From the NCBI RefSeq assembly GCF_036244895.1, contig NZ_BQKE01000001.1, forward strand, positions 310,001 through 374,000: a stretch of 64,000 bases of DNA, read 5' to 3'. Shown one piece after another: positions 48,891 to 57,064 of this stretch. Under the pieces are notes generated by a model, which worked only from the letters and a program-made list of their open reading frames with translations, made no database searches and was not told where the DNA came from. A program made the translations under genes and the position numbers. Origin of the DNA: Persicobacter diffluens (GTDB taxonomy: Bacteria; Bacteroidota; Bacteroidia; Cytophagales; Cyclobacteriaceae). Within the stretch, counting starts at the first letter, position 1. Each line of letters begins with the position of its first letter.

Positions 48891-49868
48891 TTAAACTCTT
48901 TTGATGTGGTAGGGGGCAATTGAATCATAGTGTCTTTGAACGATTTCCTTCAAACTGAGTGGTTTTTTGGGGTAGGCCAGCGCTTCCAGTTGCTTTTTGG
49001 ATTGTCGCATTTTTTTGGAGGAGTTAAGGTATTCCCAATATCCAAAATAAACGCCAAAGCGGAAGTTCACCCAACGAAACATCATTTCAAAGGCAATTTG
49101 TAAATTATAAAGCCATAATCGCCAGCCGTTATAGTGGATGCCATGGACAAAAAATCGGTTCCTGCGTGCGATAGTGTCTACCCAGGTCTTTCTTAACTTG
49201 CCCGTAGAAACCGAGCCTTCATGACGACATACCGCCTGGTGTTCATAATAGCATTTCCAATGCAGGCGGTGGGCACGAATTCCTAAGTCCAAATCCTCCG
49301 AATAGAAGGGAGAATAGATTTCGTCGAAACCACCCATGGCTTTTAGCTTTTGGGCATCCATCAGCGCATTGGCACCGGATAAATAGATGGTTGGAGTCCA
49401 AAAACCTTCTTGATGGTCCTCTAACAGGTAGTTGTTATCGGCTTTCAGCTTCAGTCCTCTCATGATGGGCAGCTTGGCGGTATCCTGAATTTTATCATCA
49501 AAATAGCCAATGATTTTTCCCATGACCCCAAAGGTATCTTCCTGCTCAAAATATTTGAATTGAGGTTCAAAATAGCCTTCGGTCAGGATAATGTCGCTAT
49601 TCATTAAAAAAATTAGCGCTTTACTCGCTCTTTGAATACCCGCATTACAGGTGGCAGAAAATCCTTCATTCTTTTCTTTGGCAATAATGATATGCTCGGC
49701 ATAATGCGCATTCAGGAAATCCACCGAATCGTCAGTGGAACAGTCATCCACTATGATTACTTCAAAATCCTGACATGCCCGGGATAATTCCTGAATCAAA
49801 GAGGGAAGGTTTTTTTCCAATAGTTCTCTTCCATTGTAATTAGGAACAATCGCTGAAATACTTCTCAT
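48891..49868 (-). CDS. Glycosyltransferase family 2 protein (rhamnosyltransferase-like)
   Basis: 325 aa GT-A enzyme. N-terminal SAIVPNYNGRELLEKNLPSL; VIIVDDCSTDDS supplies the nucleotide-binding acids; IFLMNSDIILTEGYF is the DxD-like site; SGANALMDAQKLKAMGGFDE and YSEDLDLGIRAHR complete the GT2 pattern. The shape resembles rhamnosyltransferases of surface glycan assembly, consistent with dTDP-sugar genes at 18-20 kb. First gene of a two-gene minus-strand pair. Confidence 0.88.
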   Translation of the reverse strand: MRSISAIVPNYNGRELLEKNLPSLIQELSRACQDFEVIIVDDCSTDDSVDFLNAHYAEHIIIAKEKNEGFSATCNAGIQRASKALIFLMNSDIILTEGYFEPQFKYFEQEDTFGVMGKIIGYFDDKIQDTAKLPIMRGLKLKADNNYLLEDHQEGFWTPTIYLSGANALMDAQKLKAMGGFDEIYSPFYSEDLDLGIRAHRLHWKCYYEHQAVCRHEGSVSTGKLRKTWVDTIARRNRFFVHGIHYNGWRLWLYNLQIAFEMMFRWVNFRFGVYFGYWEYLNSSKKMRQSKKQLEALAYPKKPLSLKEIVQRHYDSIAPYHIKRV

Positions 49869-50005
49869 GAAAAAATAGAATGAGTGATCGCTTTATTATT
49901 AAGTTTCAAAAATAGGGGAAATAAAGATGTGAATAAAATTGAGGGCATGGAATTTAGTCTTTTCCGAAATTTCAGTCAGAAAACACGTCATTGGGGTACA
50001 CAAGA

Positions 50006-50024
50006 TTGACAGGAAGTGTGTCAA
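50006..50024. promoter_or_regulatory. Inverted repeat TTGACA-N7-TGTCAA upstream of dnaK
   Basis: A perfect dyad about 92 bases before the -24 element. With the boxes at 50060-50082 it forms a set of TGACA/TGTCA half-sites, likely binding sites for an activator or repressor of dnaK. Confidence 0.5.
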
Positions 50025-50059
50025 TTTGAGGCTTGAAGCGAAAAGAAATTTTTATTTTA

Positions 50060-50082
50060 TGACAGCTCGTGTCAATTTGTCA
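50060..50082. promoter_or_regulatory. TGACA-N5-TGTCA plus a third TGTCA box upstream of dnaK
   Basis: TGACA at 50060-50064, TGTCA at 50070-50074 and another TGTCA at 50078-50082. They lie about 35-55 bases before the -24 element, in a position suited to a sigma-54 activator. Confidence 0.5.
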
Positions 50083-50115
50083 CGCAAAAATCACTGATTG
50101 GAGCGCTTTTCCGCA

Positions 50116-50132
50116 TTGGCACGCCACTTGAT
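50116..50132 (+). promoter_or_regulatory. Sigma-54-like promoter of dnaK
   Basis: TTGGCACG, 4 bases, TTGAT fits the sigma-54 -24/-12 pattern (TTGGCACG-N4-TTGC) except for GA instead of GC at -12. Spacing is exact. Start predicted near 50144, leaving a leader of about 63 bases before the dnaK ATG. Confidence 0.55.
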
Positions 50133-50206
50133 GAATAATTCCCGAGCGTCTTTTGGGCGTGTTTGAAAAGAAAAAAAATTAGAAAACATATAAATCAATT
50201 ATTGCA

Positions 50207-52132
50207 ATGGGTAAGATCATTGGTATCGACTTAGGAACCACCAACTCTTGTGTGGCTGTGATGGAGGGTAACGAGCCTGTAGTTATTCAAAATGCGGAAG
50301 GGCACCGTACAACTCCATCTATTATTGGTTTTTTGGACAATGGAAATGGTGAACGTAAAGTAGGGGAGCCTGCTAAGCGTCAGGCCATTACCAACCCTGT
50401 GAATACAATCGCTTCTGTGAAGCGTTTTATGGGTAAGAAATATTCTGAGGTTTCTACGGAGGCTAAAGAAGTAGCTTACCAAGTAGAGCAAGGAGCTAAC
50501 GACACTGTTCGCGTGAAGATCGGTGATCGTCAATATACTGCTCAGGAGCTTTCTGCAGTTATTCTTCAGAAAATGAAGTCTACTGCTGAAGATTTCTTGG
50601 GTACTGAAGTAACGGAAGCAGTTATTACTGTACCAGCTTACTTCAACGATGCAGAGCGTCAGGCAACCAAAGAAGCAGGTCAGATTGCTGGTTTGGATGT
50701 GAAGCGTATCATCAACGAGCCTACCGCAGCTGCTTTGGCTTACGGTTTGGACAAGAAAATGGATGATCAGAAAATCGCTGTTTATGACCTTGGTGGTGGT
50801 ACTTTTGATATCTCTATCCTGGAATTGGGTGACGGTGTATTTGAAGTATTGTCTACTAACGGTGATGTTCACCTGGGTGGTGATAACTTTGACCAAGTGA
50901 TCATCAACTGGTTGGCAGAGTCTTTCTTGTCTGATCACAACGTAGATTTGCGTAAAGATCCAATGGCATTGCAGCGCTTGAAAGAAGCAGCTGAGAAAGC
51001 GAAGATCGAGTTGTCTTCTTCTACCAGCACTGAGATCAACTTGCCATACATCATGCCGATTGATGGTATTCCTCAGCACTTGGTGAAGTCATTGTCTCGT
51101 GCACAATTCGAGCAATTGGCAGATGATTTGGTACGTCGTTCTATGGATCCTGTGAAACAGGCATTGAATGATGCAGGTTTGTCTACTTCAGATATTGATG
51201 AAGTAATCCTGGTAGGTGGATCTACTCGTATCCCGGTTATTCAGGAGTCTGTTGAGAAATTCTTCGGTAAGAAGCCATCTAAAGGGGTGAATCCGGATGA
51301 GGTAGTAGCAATTGGTGCTGCCATCCAGGGTGGTGTATTGACTGGTGATGTAAAAGACGTATTGTTGTTGGATGTTACGCCATTGTCTTTGGGTATTGAG
51401 ACCATGGGTGGCGTAATGACGAAATTGATTGAGTCTAACACGACTATCCCTACCAAGAAGTCAGAAACATTCTCTACTGCTGCGGACAACCAGCCATCTG
51501 TAGAAATTCACGTACTTCAGGGTGAGCGTCCTATGGCTGCTCATAACAAGACGATTGGTCGTTTCCAATTGACTGACATTCCACCAGCACCACGTGGTGT
51601 TCCTCAAATCGAAGTAACTTTTGATATTGATGCGAACGGTATCATGCACGTGTCTGCCAAAGATAAAGGTACTGGTAAAGAGCAGAAAATTAAGATTGAG
51701 GCATCCTCTGGCTTGAGTGATGAGGAAATCAACCGCATGAAAGAAGAAGCGAAAGCGAACGAGGCTGCGGATAAAGAAGCAAAAGAGAAAGTAGAGAAAG
51801 TTAACCAGGCGGATTCATTGGTTTTCCAAACAGAGAAGCAATTGAAAGAATTCGGCGATAAGCTTTCTGAAGGTAACAAGAAAGCAATCGAAGATGCTTT
51901 GGCTACTTTGAAAACTGCGCATGCTTCAGGTGATGTGGCTCAGATCGATCCGGCAATGGAAGGTTTGAATAAGGCATGGGAAGCAGCTTCTCAAGAGCTT
52001 TACCAGGCACAACAGGAAGCACAAGGTGGTGCTCAGCCGGGCCCTGACGCAGGCGCTAATGCTGGCGCAGGTGCAGCAGGTGGCGACACAGGTTCTTCTG
52101 CAGAAGATGTAGATTTTGAAGAGGTGAAATAA
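50207..52132 (+). CDS. dnaK: Molecular chaperone DnaK (Hsp70)
   Basis: 641 aa. ATPase domain (about 1-385) with MGKIIGIDLGTTNSCVAVME, IINEPTAAALAYGLDK and VILVGGSTRIPVIQE; linker DVLLLDVTPLSLGIE; substrate-binding domain; lid; and a Gly/Ala-rich tail ending in EEVK. It refolds proteins with DnaJ and GrpE, neither of which is in the window. The gene stands alone between glycosyltransferase genes. The upstream region has a sigma-54-like promoter and paired boxes rather than a CIRCE element. Confidence 0.98.
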   Translation: MGKIIGIDLGTTNSCVAVMEGNEPVVIQNAEGHRTTPSIIGFLDNGNGERKVGEPAKRQAITNPVNTIASVKRFMGKKYSEVSTEAKEVAYQVEQGANDTVRVKIGDRQYTAQELSAVILQKMKSTAEDFLGTEVTEAVITVPAYFNDAERQATKEAGQIAGLDVKRIINEPTAAALAYGLDKKMDDQKIAVYDLGGGTFDISILELGDGVFEVLSTNGDVHLGGDNFDQVIINWLAESFLSDHNVDLRKDPMALQRLKEAAEKAKIELSSSTSTEINLPYIMPIDGIPQHLVKSLSRAQFEQLADDLVRRSMDPVKQALNDAGLSTSDIDEVILVGGSTRIPVIQESVEKFFGKKPSKGVNPDEVVAIGAAIQGGVLTGDVKDVLLLDVTPLSLGIETMGGVMTKLIESNTTIPTKKSETFSTAADNQPSVEIHVLQGERPMAAHNKTIGRFQLTDIPPAPRGVPQIEVTFDIDANGIMHVSAKDKGTGKEQKIKIEASSGLSDEEINRMKEEAKANEAADKEAKEKVEKVNQADSLVFQTEKQLKEFGDKLSEGNKKAIEDALATLKTAHASGDVAQIDPAMEGLNKAWEAASQELYQAQQEAQGGAQPGPDAGANAGAGAAGGDTGSSAEDVDFEEVK

Positions 52133-52156
52133 TCCTTTAGATATAAATCATAAAAT

Positions 52157-52190
52157 AGAAAAGCAGCCTTTTGGGGCTGCTTTTTTTTTA
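52157..52190 (+). terminator. Terminator after dnaK
   Basis: AAAAGCAGCC pairs with GGCTGCTTTT around TTTTGG and is followed by T9. It touches the stop of the convergent DUF1919 gene. Confidence 0.85.
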
Positions 52191-52835
52191 TGGTGTATTT
52201 TTCACAATCCATTGAACCAAATCAAAGTCTTTGATAATTTTTAAACGGTTAGAGAAGGTGTCGCCAACATGGGCCTCCTTTTTAAAATAGGAAAGTGGAA
52301 CAGTGTCCGGATGATTTAGCTCCTTAGCAGAAAGCAGAATCTTGGGATACTTTATTTGATCAAAATGAGAAAGCATCTCCGGAGTAAATTCATTTTGGTC
52401 GTTGGTAATCACCAAGATGTTCTTCCAATTGATACGCCTAACTCTGCGGTTCCATTTGGTTCTGGCTTCTTCCTCATTTTTGTAATGCAGAAAATGAATC
52501 TCAATTTCTCCTTTTAAGCAACCAATGGGGTAATGATGTTCCTCCAGGTGCTTTTTTGCAGATGGATATTTTGACTCCTTGATAAAAGTTAAAGGAGCAT
52601 GAAAAAAATACTCCGGTGCACGGCACAGCTCGTAGAAATCCTCCGGATAGAGGAATAAACCCACCGTCGGGGAATTGTATGGAATGCCGGCTTCTTTGCA
52701 GGTTTGTCCACCCAGGCAATTGCTGGAGAGTAGGGTGAATGGTCTGCCTTTCAGGCTTTGAGTAGCGTATTTTTTATATAGCCATTTTTTTAGCTTCCTT
52801 GGAAGTAAAAGGCTATTGAATAATATCTGAATCAT
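52188..52835 (-). CDS. DUF1919-family protein (exopolysaccharide-associated)
   Basis: 215 aa. The family core appears as FTLLSSNCLGGQTCKEAGIP, NSPTVGLFLYPEDFYELC and YPIGCLKGEIEIHFLHY, ending with VGDTFSNRLKIIKDFD. Members lie in capsule and exopolysaccharide loci and are suspected acyl- or glycan-modifying proteins; the reaction is unknown. No signal peptide. Its position between dnaK and glycan genes agrees with a polysaccharide role. Confidence 0.78.
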   Translation of the reverse strand: MIQILFNSLLLPRKLKKWLYKKYATQSLKGRPFTLLSSNCLGGQTCKEAGIPYNSPTVGLFLYPEDFYELCRAPEYFFHAPLTFIKESKYPSAKKHLEEHHYPIGCLKGEIEIHFLHYKNEEEARTKWNRRVRRINWKNILVITNDQNEFTPEMLSHFDQIKYPKILLSAKELNHPDTVPLSYFKKEAHVGDTFSNRLKIIKDFDLVQWIVKNTP

Positions 52836-53275
52836 GAATTTTACCTCTAATCGGGGTAAGTTATCCCCATTTACAATACTCCAAAATTCTTAATTTCAAA
52901 GGATAAAACATACTTCATCGACTTTTTTGAGTGATTTCAAAACCTAAGTATAATCAGTGAGGAAAAAGCGCTTTTTAGCCTTAGGCGATGGGGAACTGGG
53001 AGTTCCAGAGCATCTTTATAATAGTCTGCGTTAAAGATTCTCATTTTAAGTAAAAACTATTTTGAAGGTTATTTAGCAGGTTTTAATATGCTTTTAGTTT
53101 TGAACTGTTTCGGTATATGCTCACTTTTGTGATTTTAAGAGTAACTGAAAAGTTTAGGAAGGTTTGCTGATGTATTCTTTTTGTTTGGGAAAGAGGTGAT
53201 TATCTGTTTTCGCCCGGTGGGAATGGGTGGGTTTTATTTATTTTAAAACGAGAATAAGTATTGACTTTTGATTTT
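52836..53275. other. 440-base gap; no gene seen
   Basis: AT-rich, no supported coding frame. A perfect hairpin GGAACT-GGG-AGTTCC occurs at 52992-53006. No R1 or R2 blocks and no consensus promoter were recognised, although a promoter for the pyruvyl transferase gene must lie here. The lower GC suggests a boundary between glycan modules. Confidence 0.4.
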
Positions 53276-54076
53276 ATGTGGAGGAAATACACAAGGTTAT
53301 GGTGGTGTGGGAATGAAGGCGTATTTAATTTTGGTGATGAGTTAAACCCATGGCTTGTTGAGAAAATATCCAAGACTAGAATAAAAAGAGTACATAAGTT
53401 ATCAGCATACAATCTTTTTAAAACTCATATTTGTATCGGTTCCGTGATGAATAGGGTAAATAAAAGGACCGTAGTTTGGGGTGCTGGTATAATGGATAAG
53501 GATACTAAATTTGAAGAATCAGATTTTCGTGCGGTAAGGGGACCTTTAACTCAAAAAAGAATAAAGGATCAGGGCTTTTGCCCGCCGTCTACCGTCGGAG
53601 ACCCAGCTCTTTTGTTACCTAGGTTTTATTTACCTGAAAGGAAGGAAAGAAATAAATACGGGCTAATTCCTCATTATGTGGACTATGCTGATGTTTTAAA
53701 TCGGGTAGAAGGAGATGGAAATATAAAGGTTATTGATCTAACGGGTAGTATCGAACAGGTTATCGATGAAATCAATGCTTGTGAAATTATTTTTTCAAGT
53801 TCTCTGCACGGGATAATAGTCGCTAACGCTTATGGTAAGCAGGCGTATTGGTTGGCTTTCTCTGATAAGTTGAGTGGTGATGGGACAAAGTTTTTTGATT
53901 ATGGACTTTCTGTTGGAATGGGAAAATATCAAATCAATTGCACAAAAGTAAATAGTCAGCAAAAATTAGACTCCTCCTGCTTGGAGGAGATCATAGTCCA
54001 TGGAAGTGCTTTTTCTGTAAAAGTGGACTTGGAATTGATGCAGGATGAACTGTTGGAGAGCTGTCCTTTTTATTGA
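53276..54076 (+). CDS. Polysaccharide pyruvyl transferase family protein
   Basis: 266 aa from the ATG at 53276; a TTG at 53261 would add five residues. The N-terminal WWCGNEGVFNFGDELNPWL is the family hallmark. RAVRGPLTQKRIKDQGF, VGDPALLLPRFY and SSLHGIIVANAYGKQAYWL (His in SLHG) follow. It transfers pyruvate ketals from phosphoenolpyruvate to sugars, adding negative charge to surface glycans. More AT-rich than the flanking housekeeping genes, as often in horizontally shuffled glycan loci. The GT2 gene starts 41 bp later. Confidence 0.88.
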   Translation: MWRKYTRLWWCGNEGVFNFGDELNPWLVEKISKTRIKRVHKLSAYNLFKTHICIGSVMNRVNKRTVVWGAGIMDKDTKFEESDFRAVRGPLTQKRIKDQGFCPPSTVGDPALLLPRFYLPERKERNKYGLIPHYVDYADVLNRVEGDGNIKVIDLTGSIEQVIDEINACEIIFSSSLHGIIVANAYGKQAYWLAFSDKLSGDGTKFFDYGLSVGMGKYQINCTKVNSQQKLDSSCLEEIIVHGSAFSVKVDLELMQDELLESCPFY

Positions 54077-54117
54077 GTTTTGGATCCTGAAAAATTTTAA
54101 CTTTAGATTGAGAATTG

Positions 54118-54918
54118 ATGGAGGTGTCAATAATTATTCCTGTGTATAATGCCGCAAAGTATTTGGAGGAGACTGTAGCATCTGCTCTTGCTTCCACCAA
54201 TTGTGATTTTGAAATTATCCTAGTGGATGATAAGTCTACAGATAATTCGCTGGAAGTGATAAAATCCTTGTCCTCTGATTATTCACAGGTGAAGTATCTG
54301 GCTTTTTCAGAAAATAGGGGAGTTGCATCAGCCAGAAATGAGGGGATTCGGGCTGCTAAAGGTAAATTTATACTTCCCTTGGATGCAGATGATCTGATTC
54401 ATCCTGAATATTGTGAAAAAGCACTGGAAGTAATTTCCACCCGGGAATATGATGTGGTGTATAGCCAAGCCAATTTTTTCAATGATCAGAAAGAGTGGCA
54501 ATGGAACTTAGGAGCATTCAATGCGCAGCGAATTTGGGTGTCAAATATGGTTTTTGCTACTGCCTTTTTCAGGAAATCTGATTGGGAAGAGATTGGGGGC
54601 TATAATGTAAATATGGACAAGGGTTTTGAAGATTGGGATTTCTGGCTGGGTTTCGTAGCAAGAGGCAAGCAATTTTATCAAATCCCAGATGTCCTTTTTT
54701 ATTACCGGCAATTAGAAGGTTCCAGGACTTGTTCAGCTAACCTTAATAAGGTGAGGATGTATGAGCAAATAAAAAAGAATCACAGGGCTTACTTTAGCAG
54801 GCACAAGCTGTCCAATAAATTCTTAAGAAAGGAGTTGCGGAAGCGATTCTTTATCATTAATTGGTCCAAAAGGAGAGGGGTGAAGTTGCGTCTGTTTGGG
54901 GTGGATATTATAGGTTAA
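54118..54918 (+). CDS. Glycosyltransferase family 2 protein
   Basis: 266 aa from the ATG at 54118 (a TTG one codon earlier is ignored). MEVSIIIPVYNAAKYLEETV; ILVDDKSTDNSLEVIK; the DxD motif in FILPLDADDLIHPEY; and GFEDWDFWLGFVARGKQFYQ, the usual GT2 ED motif. A basic C-terminal helix may contact the membrane. It follows the pyruvyl transferase gene and probably acts on the same glycan; donor unknown. Confidence 0.9.
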   Translation: MEVSIIIPVYNAAKYLEETVASALASTNCDFEIILVDDKSTDNSLEVIKSLSSDYSQVKYLAFSENRGVASARNEGIRAAKGKFILPLDADDLIHPEYCEKALEVISTREYDVVYSQANFFNDQKEWQWNLGAFNAQRIWVSNMVFATAFFRKSDWEEIGGYNVNMDKGFEDWDFWLGFVARGKQFYQIPDVLFYYRQLEGSRTCSANLNKVRMYEQIKKNHRAYFSRHKLSNKFLRKELRKRFFIINWSKRRGVKLRLFGVDIIG

Positions 54919-55083
54919 AGAATTTTTTTTTGGATTATTTTCACGGGAAACCTGATTGAAATTAATAAAAAGGCAACTTTTGAAAAGTTGTAGGCTCGGG
55001 TTAATTTTTTAGTTTTGACTCTACTTATTAATTAGAAAAAGTAAGGCATTTCTCTGTAGCCTTTTTTATAGTAAATTCTTGAA

Positions 55084-55869
55084 ATGATTTTAGTTGCCTT
55101 TCATAAAGAGTATCCCTATTCAAAAAGTGAGATTTTCAAACCTATTCATGTTGGGAAAGCGCTGTCTCGAGTCGAACTACCAATGATTTCGGATATGGAT
55201 GGAGAGGACCACATTTCCGAGAAGAATAAAAATTACTGTGAGCTAACGGCCATGTATTGGGCGTGGAAAAACCTTCCATTGCAAAATCTTCCGTTTATTG
55301 GATTTATGCATTATCGTAGATTCTTGAATTTTGATCAGACTGCATTAGGATCCTTTTTGCATGGTTTTTCTCCTTATGAAAAGGTGAAAAAGGTTATGAG
55401 AACAGCCACAGAGTGGTCAGGCATTTATAATGACAGCCATGGGGAAAAGATCAATCATTATTTAAACACCCATGATGTACTCCTTCCGAGGAAGTTTTAT
55501 AAAAAGCGGCTGTCCCCCAAAGACGATTTTTCACAGGCCCATTATAAAGAGGATTGGGAGGTTTTCGAACAGGTGATCAGGGAAGGTTATCCCCATTACT
55601 TTCCTACTTTTGAAAAGGAATTCCTTAAACAACCCGCCCGGGTCTATATTTATCACATATTTATTATGAAGCCTGAGCTGTTCAGCTCCTATATGCAGTG
55701 GTTATTTGATGTTTTGAGCAAAATGGAGGGAAAGCTGAAGGCCGAAAAATCCTCCGATGTTTATCAGGCAAGGGTTTACGGTTTTTTAGGCGAGCGACTA
55801 TTGCATTTATTCGTCACTCACCATCAGTTAAAAGTTAAAGAATTACAAACCATTTTTATTGAAGACTAA
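55084..55869 (+). CDS. DUF4422 protein (probable capsular glycosyltransferase)
   Basis: 261 aa. The DUF4422 pattern is clear: VAFHKEYP, HVGKALSRVELPMISDMDGE, ISEKNKNYCELTAMYWAWKN, and GFMHYRRFLNF. A later block, VYIYHIFIMKPELFSSYMQW and FLGERLLHLFV, is also conserved. The family is treated as glycosyltransferases of capsule loci, often with galactofuranose-linked genes. Its last 14 bases overlap the convergent glf gene, which fits a galactofuranose link. Confidence 0.82.
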   Translation: MILVAFHKEYPYSKSEIFKPIHVGKALSRVELPMISDMDGEDHISEKNKNYCELTAMYWAWKNLPLQNLPFIGFMHYRRFLNFDQTALGSFLHGFSPYEKVKKVMRTATEWSGIYNDSHGEKINHYLNTHDVLLPRKFYKKRLSPKDDFSQAHYKEDWEVFEQVIREGYPHYFPTFEKEFLKQPARVYIYHIFIMKPELFSSYMQWLFDVLSKMEGKLKAEKSSDVYQARVYGFLGERLLHLFVTHHQLKVKELQTIFIED

Positions 55870-57007
55870 ACTTGGTCTTTTTTTCCTCCATTGTGAATTG
55901 CTTCCCTGGTGAATGAGGTTTTTCCTGAAAGTATTTTAAAGCAGAGGCAATGACCTGGTGCATGTCATAATATTTGTACTCTCCCAGTCTTCCTCCAAAA
56001 ATCACATCGGGTAGCGCTTCGGAAAGGGCTTTATACCGCTGATATAACTCCGTGTTTTTGATATCATTTATGGGGTAATAGGGCTCATTTTGTGGAGAAT
56101 TTCCCAATGGGTATTCTTTGGTAATGACTGTAGTGGACTGGCTTCCGCCCTCAAAGTGTTTGTGTTCCACAATTCGGGTGAAAGGAGTTTCCGCGTCGGT
56201 ATAGTTGACCGCCGCTACTCCCTGAAAATTTTTTTGGGGGAGTTCTTCAGATTCAAATTTCAGACTCCGGTATTCCAGCTTCCCGAAACAATAATTGAAG
56301 TACTCATCAATTTTTCCGGTATACACCACTTTTTTGGCCAGGCTTTCCCAATAGGCCTTGTCTTCAAAAAAATCCGTGTTGGTTTTACATTCAATGCCTT
56401 CCAAGAGCCCACGGGTTAAATTGTTGTAGCCACCAATGGGAATGCCCTGATAATGGTCATTGAAGTAATTGTTGTCAAAAGTATACCTCACTGGCAGCCT
56501 TTTAATGATGGAAGGCGGTAATGCGGTGGCTTTTCGGCCCCATTGTTTTTCAGTATATCCTTTGATCAGTTTTTCGTACACATCTCTTCCTACCAAGGAG
56601 ATGGCTTGCTCTTCCAGGTTCTGAGGGTTGCTTATCCCCTCCTTTTTTATCTGTTTTTCAATAATGTCCTTAGCCTCCTCAGGGCTTGTGCATCCCCAAA
56701 GTTGATAAAAGGTATTCATATTAAAAGGAAGGTTATACAGGCTTCCGTTATAATTCGCTATTGGGCTGTAAACAAATGGTTTGAATTCTACAAACTGATT
56801 GACATACTCCCAAATGCGCTTACTGTTCGTGTGGAAAATATGAGGACCATACTGGTGGACATTTATCCCGTTGACCTGCTTACAATAAATATTTCCTCCC
56901 AAATGGCTTCTTTTGTCAATGACCAGGCATTTTTTTCCTCTTTGATGCGCCTCACGGGCAAAGACCGCCCCGAATAAGCCGGAGCCCACAATCAAAAAAT
57001 CATACAT
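55856..57007 (-). CDS. glf: UDP-galactopyranose mutase
   Basis: 383 aa FAD enzyme interconverting UDP-galactopyranose and UDP-galactofuranose. FAD motif FLIVGSGLFGAVFAREA; NVHQYGPHIFHTNSKRIWEY; YTEKQWGRKATALPPSIIKR; the C-terminal GRLGEYKYYDMHQVIASAL. All are conserved in Glf. It supplies galactofuranose for surface glycans, implying a galactofuranosyltransferase, possibly the adjacent DUF4422 protein. The two genes overlap tail-to-tail by 14 bp. Confidence 0.96.
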   Translation of the reverse strand: MYDFLIVGSGLFGAVFAREAHQRGKKCLVIDKRSHLGGNIYCKQVNGINVHQYGPHIFHTNSKRIWEYVNQFVEFKPFVYSPIANYNGSLYNLPFNMNTFYQLWGCTSPEEAKDIIEKQIKKEGISNPQNLEEQAISLVGRDVYEKLIKGYTEKQWGRKATALPPSIIKRLPVRYTFDNNYFNDHYQGIPIGGYNNLTRGLLEGIECKTNTDFFEDKAYWESLAKKVVYTGKIDEYFNYCFGKLEYRSLKFESEELPQKNFQGVAAVNYTDAETPFTRIVEHKHFEGGSQSTTVITKEYPLGNSPQNEPYYPINDIKNTELYQRYKALSEALPDVIFGGRLGEYKYYDMHQVIASALKYFQEKPHSPGKQFTMEEKKTKFSLQ

Positions 57008-57064
57008 GTAGCGAAAAAGATGGTTAAGAGGGGCTCAAGTTAAAAAATATTGATTCAAATTAAA

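Noticed and set aside
49869..50206. CIRCE/HrcA operator upstream of dnaK
   Set aside because: The TTAGCACTC-N9-GAGTGCTAA pattern is absent; TGACA/TGTCA boxes are present instead.
50231..51079. 282-codon antisense frame in dnaK
   Set aside because: A well-known artefact of dnaK codon use; no independent promoter or homology.
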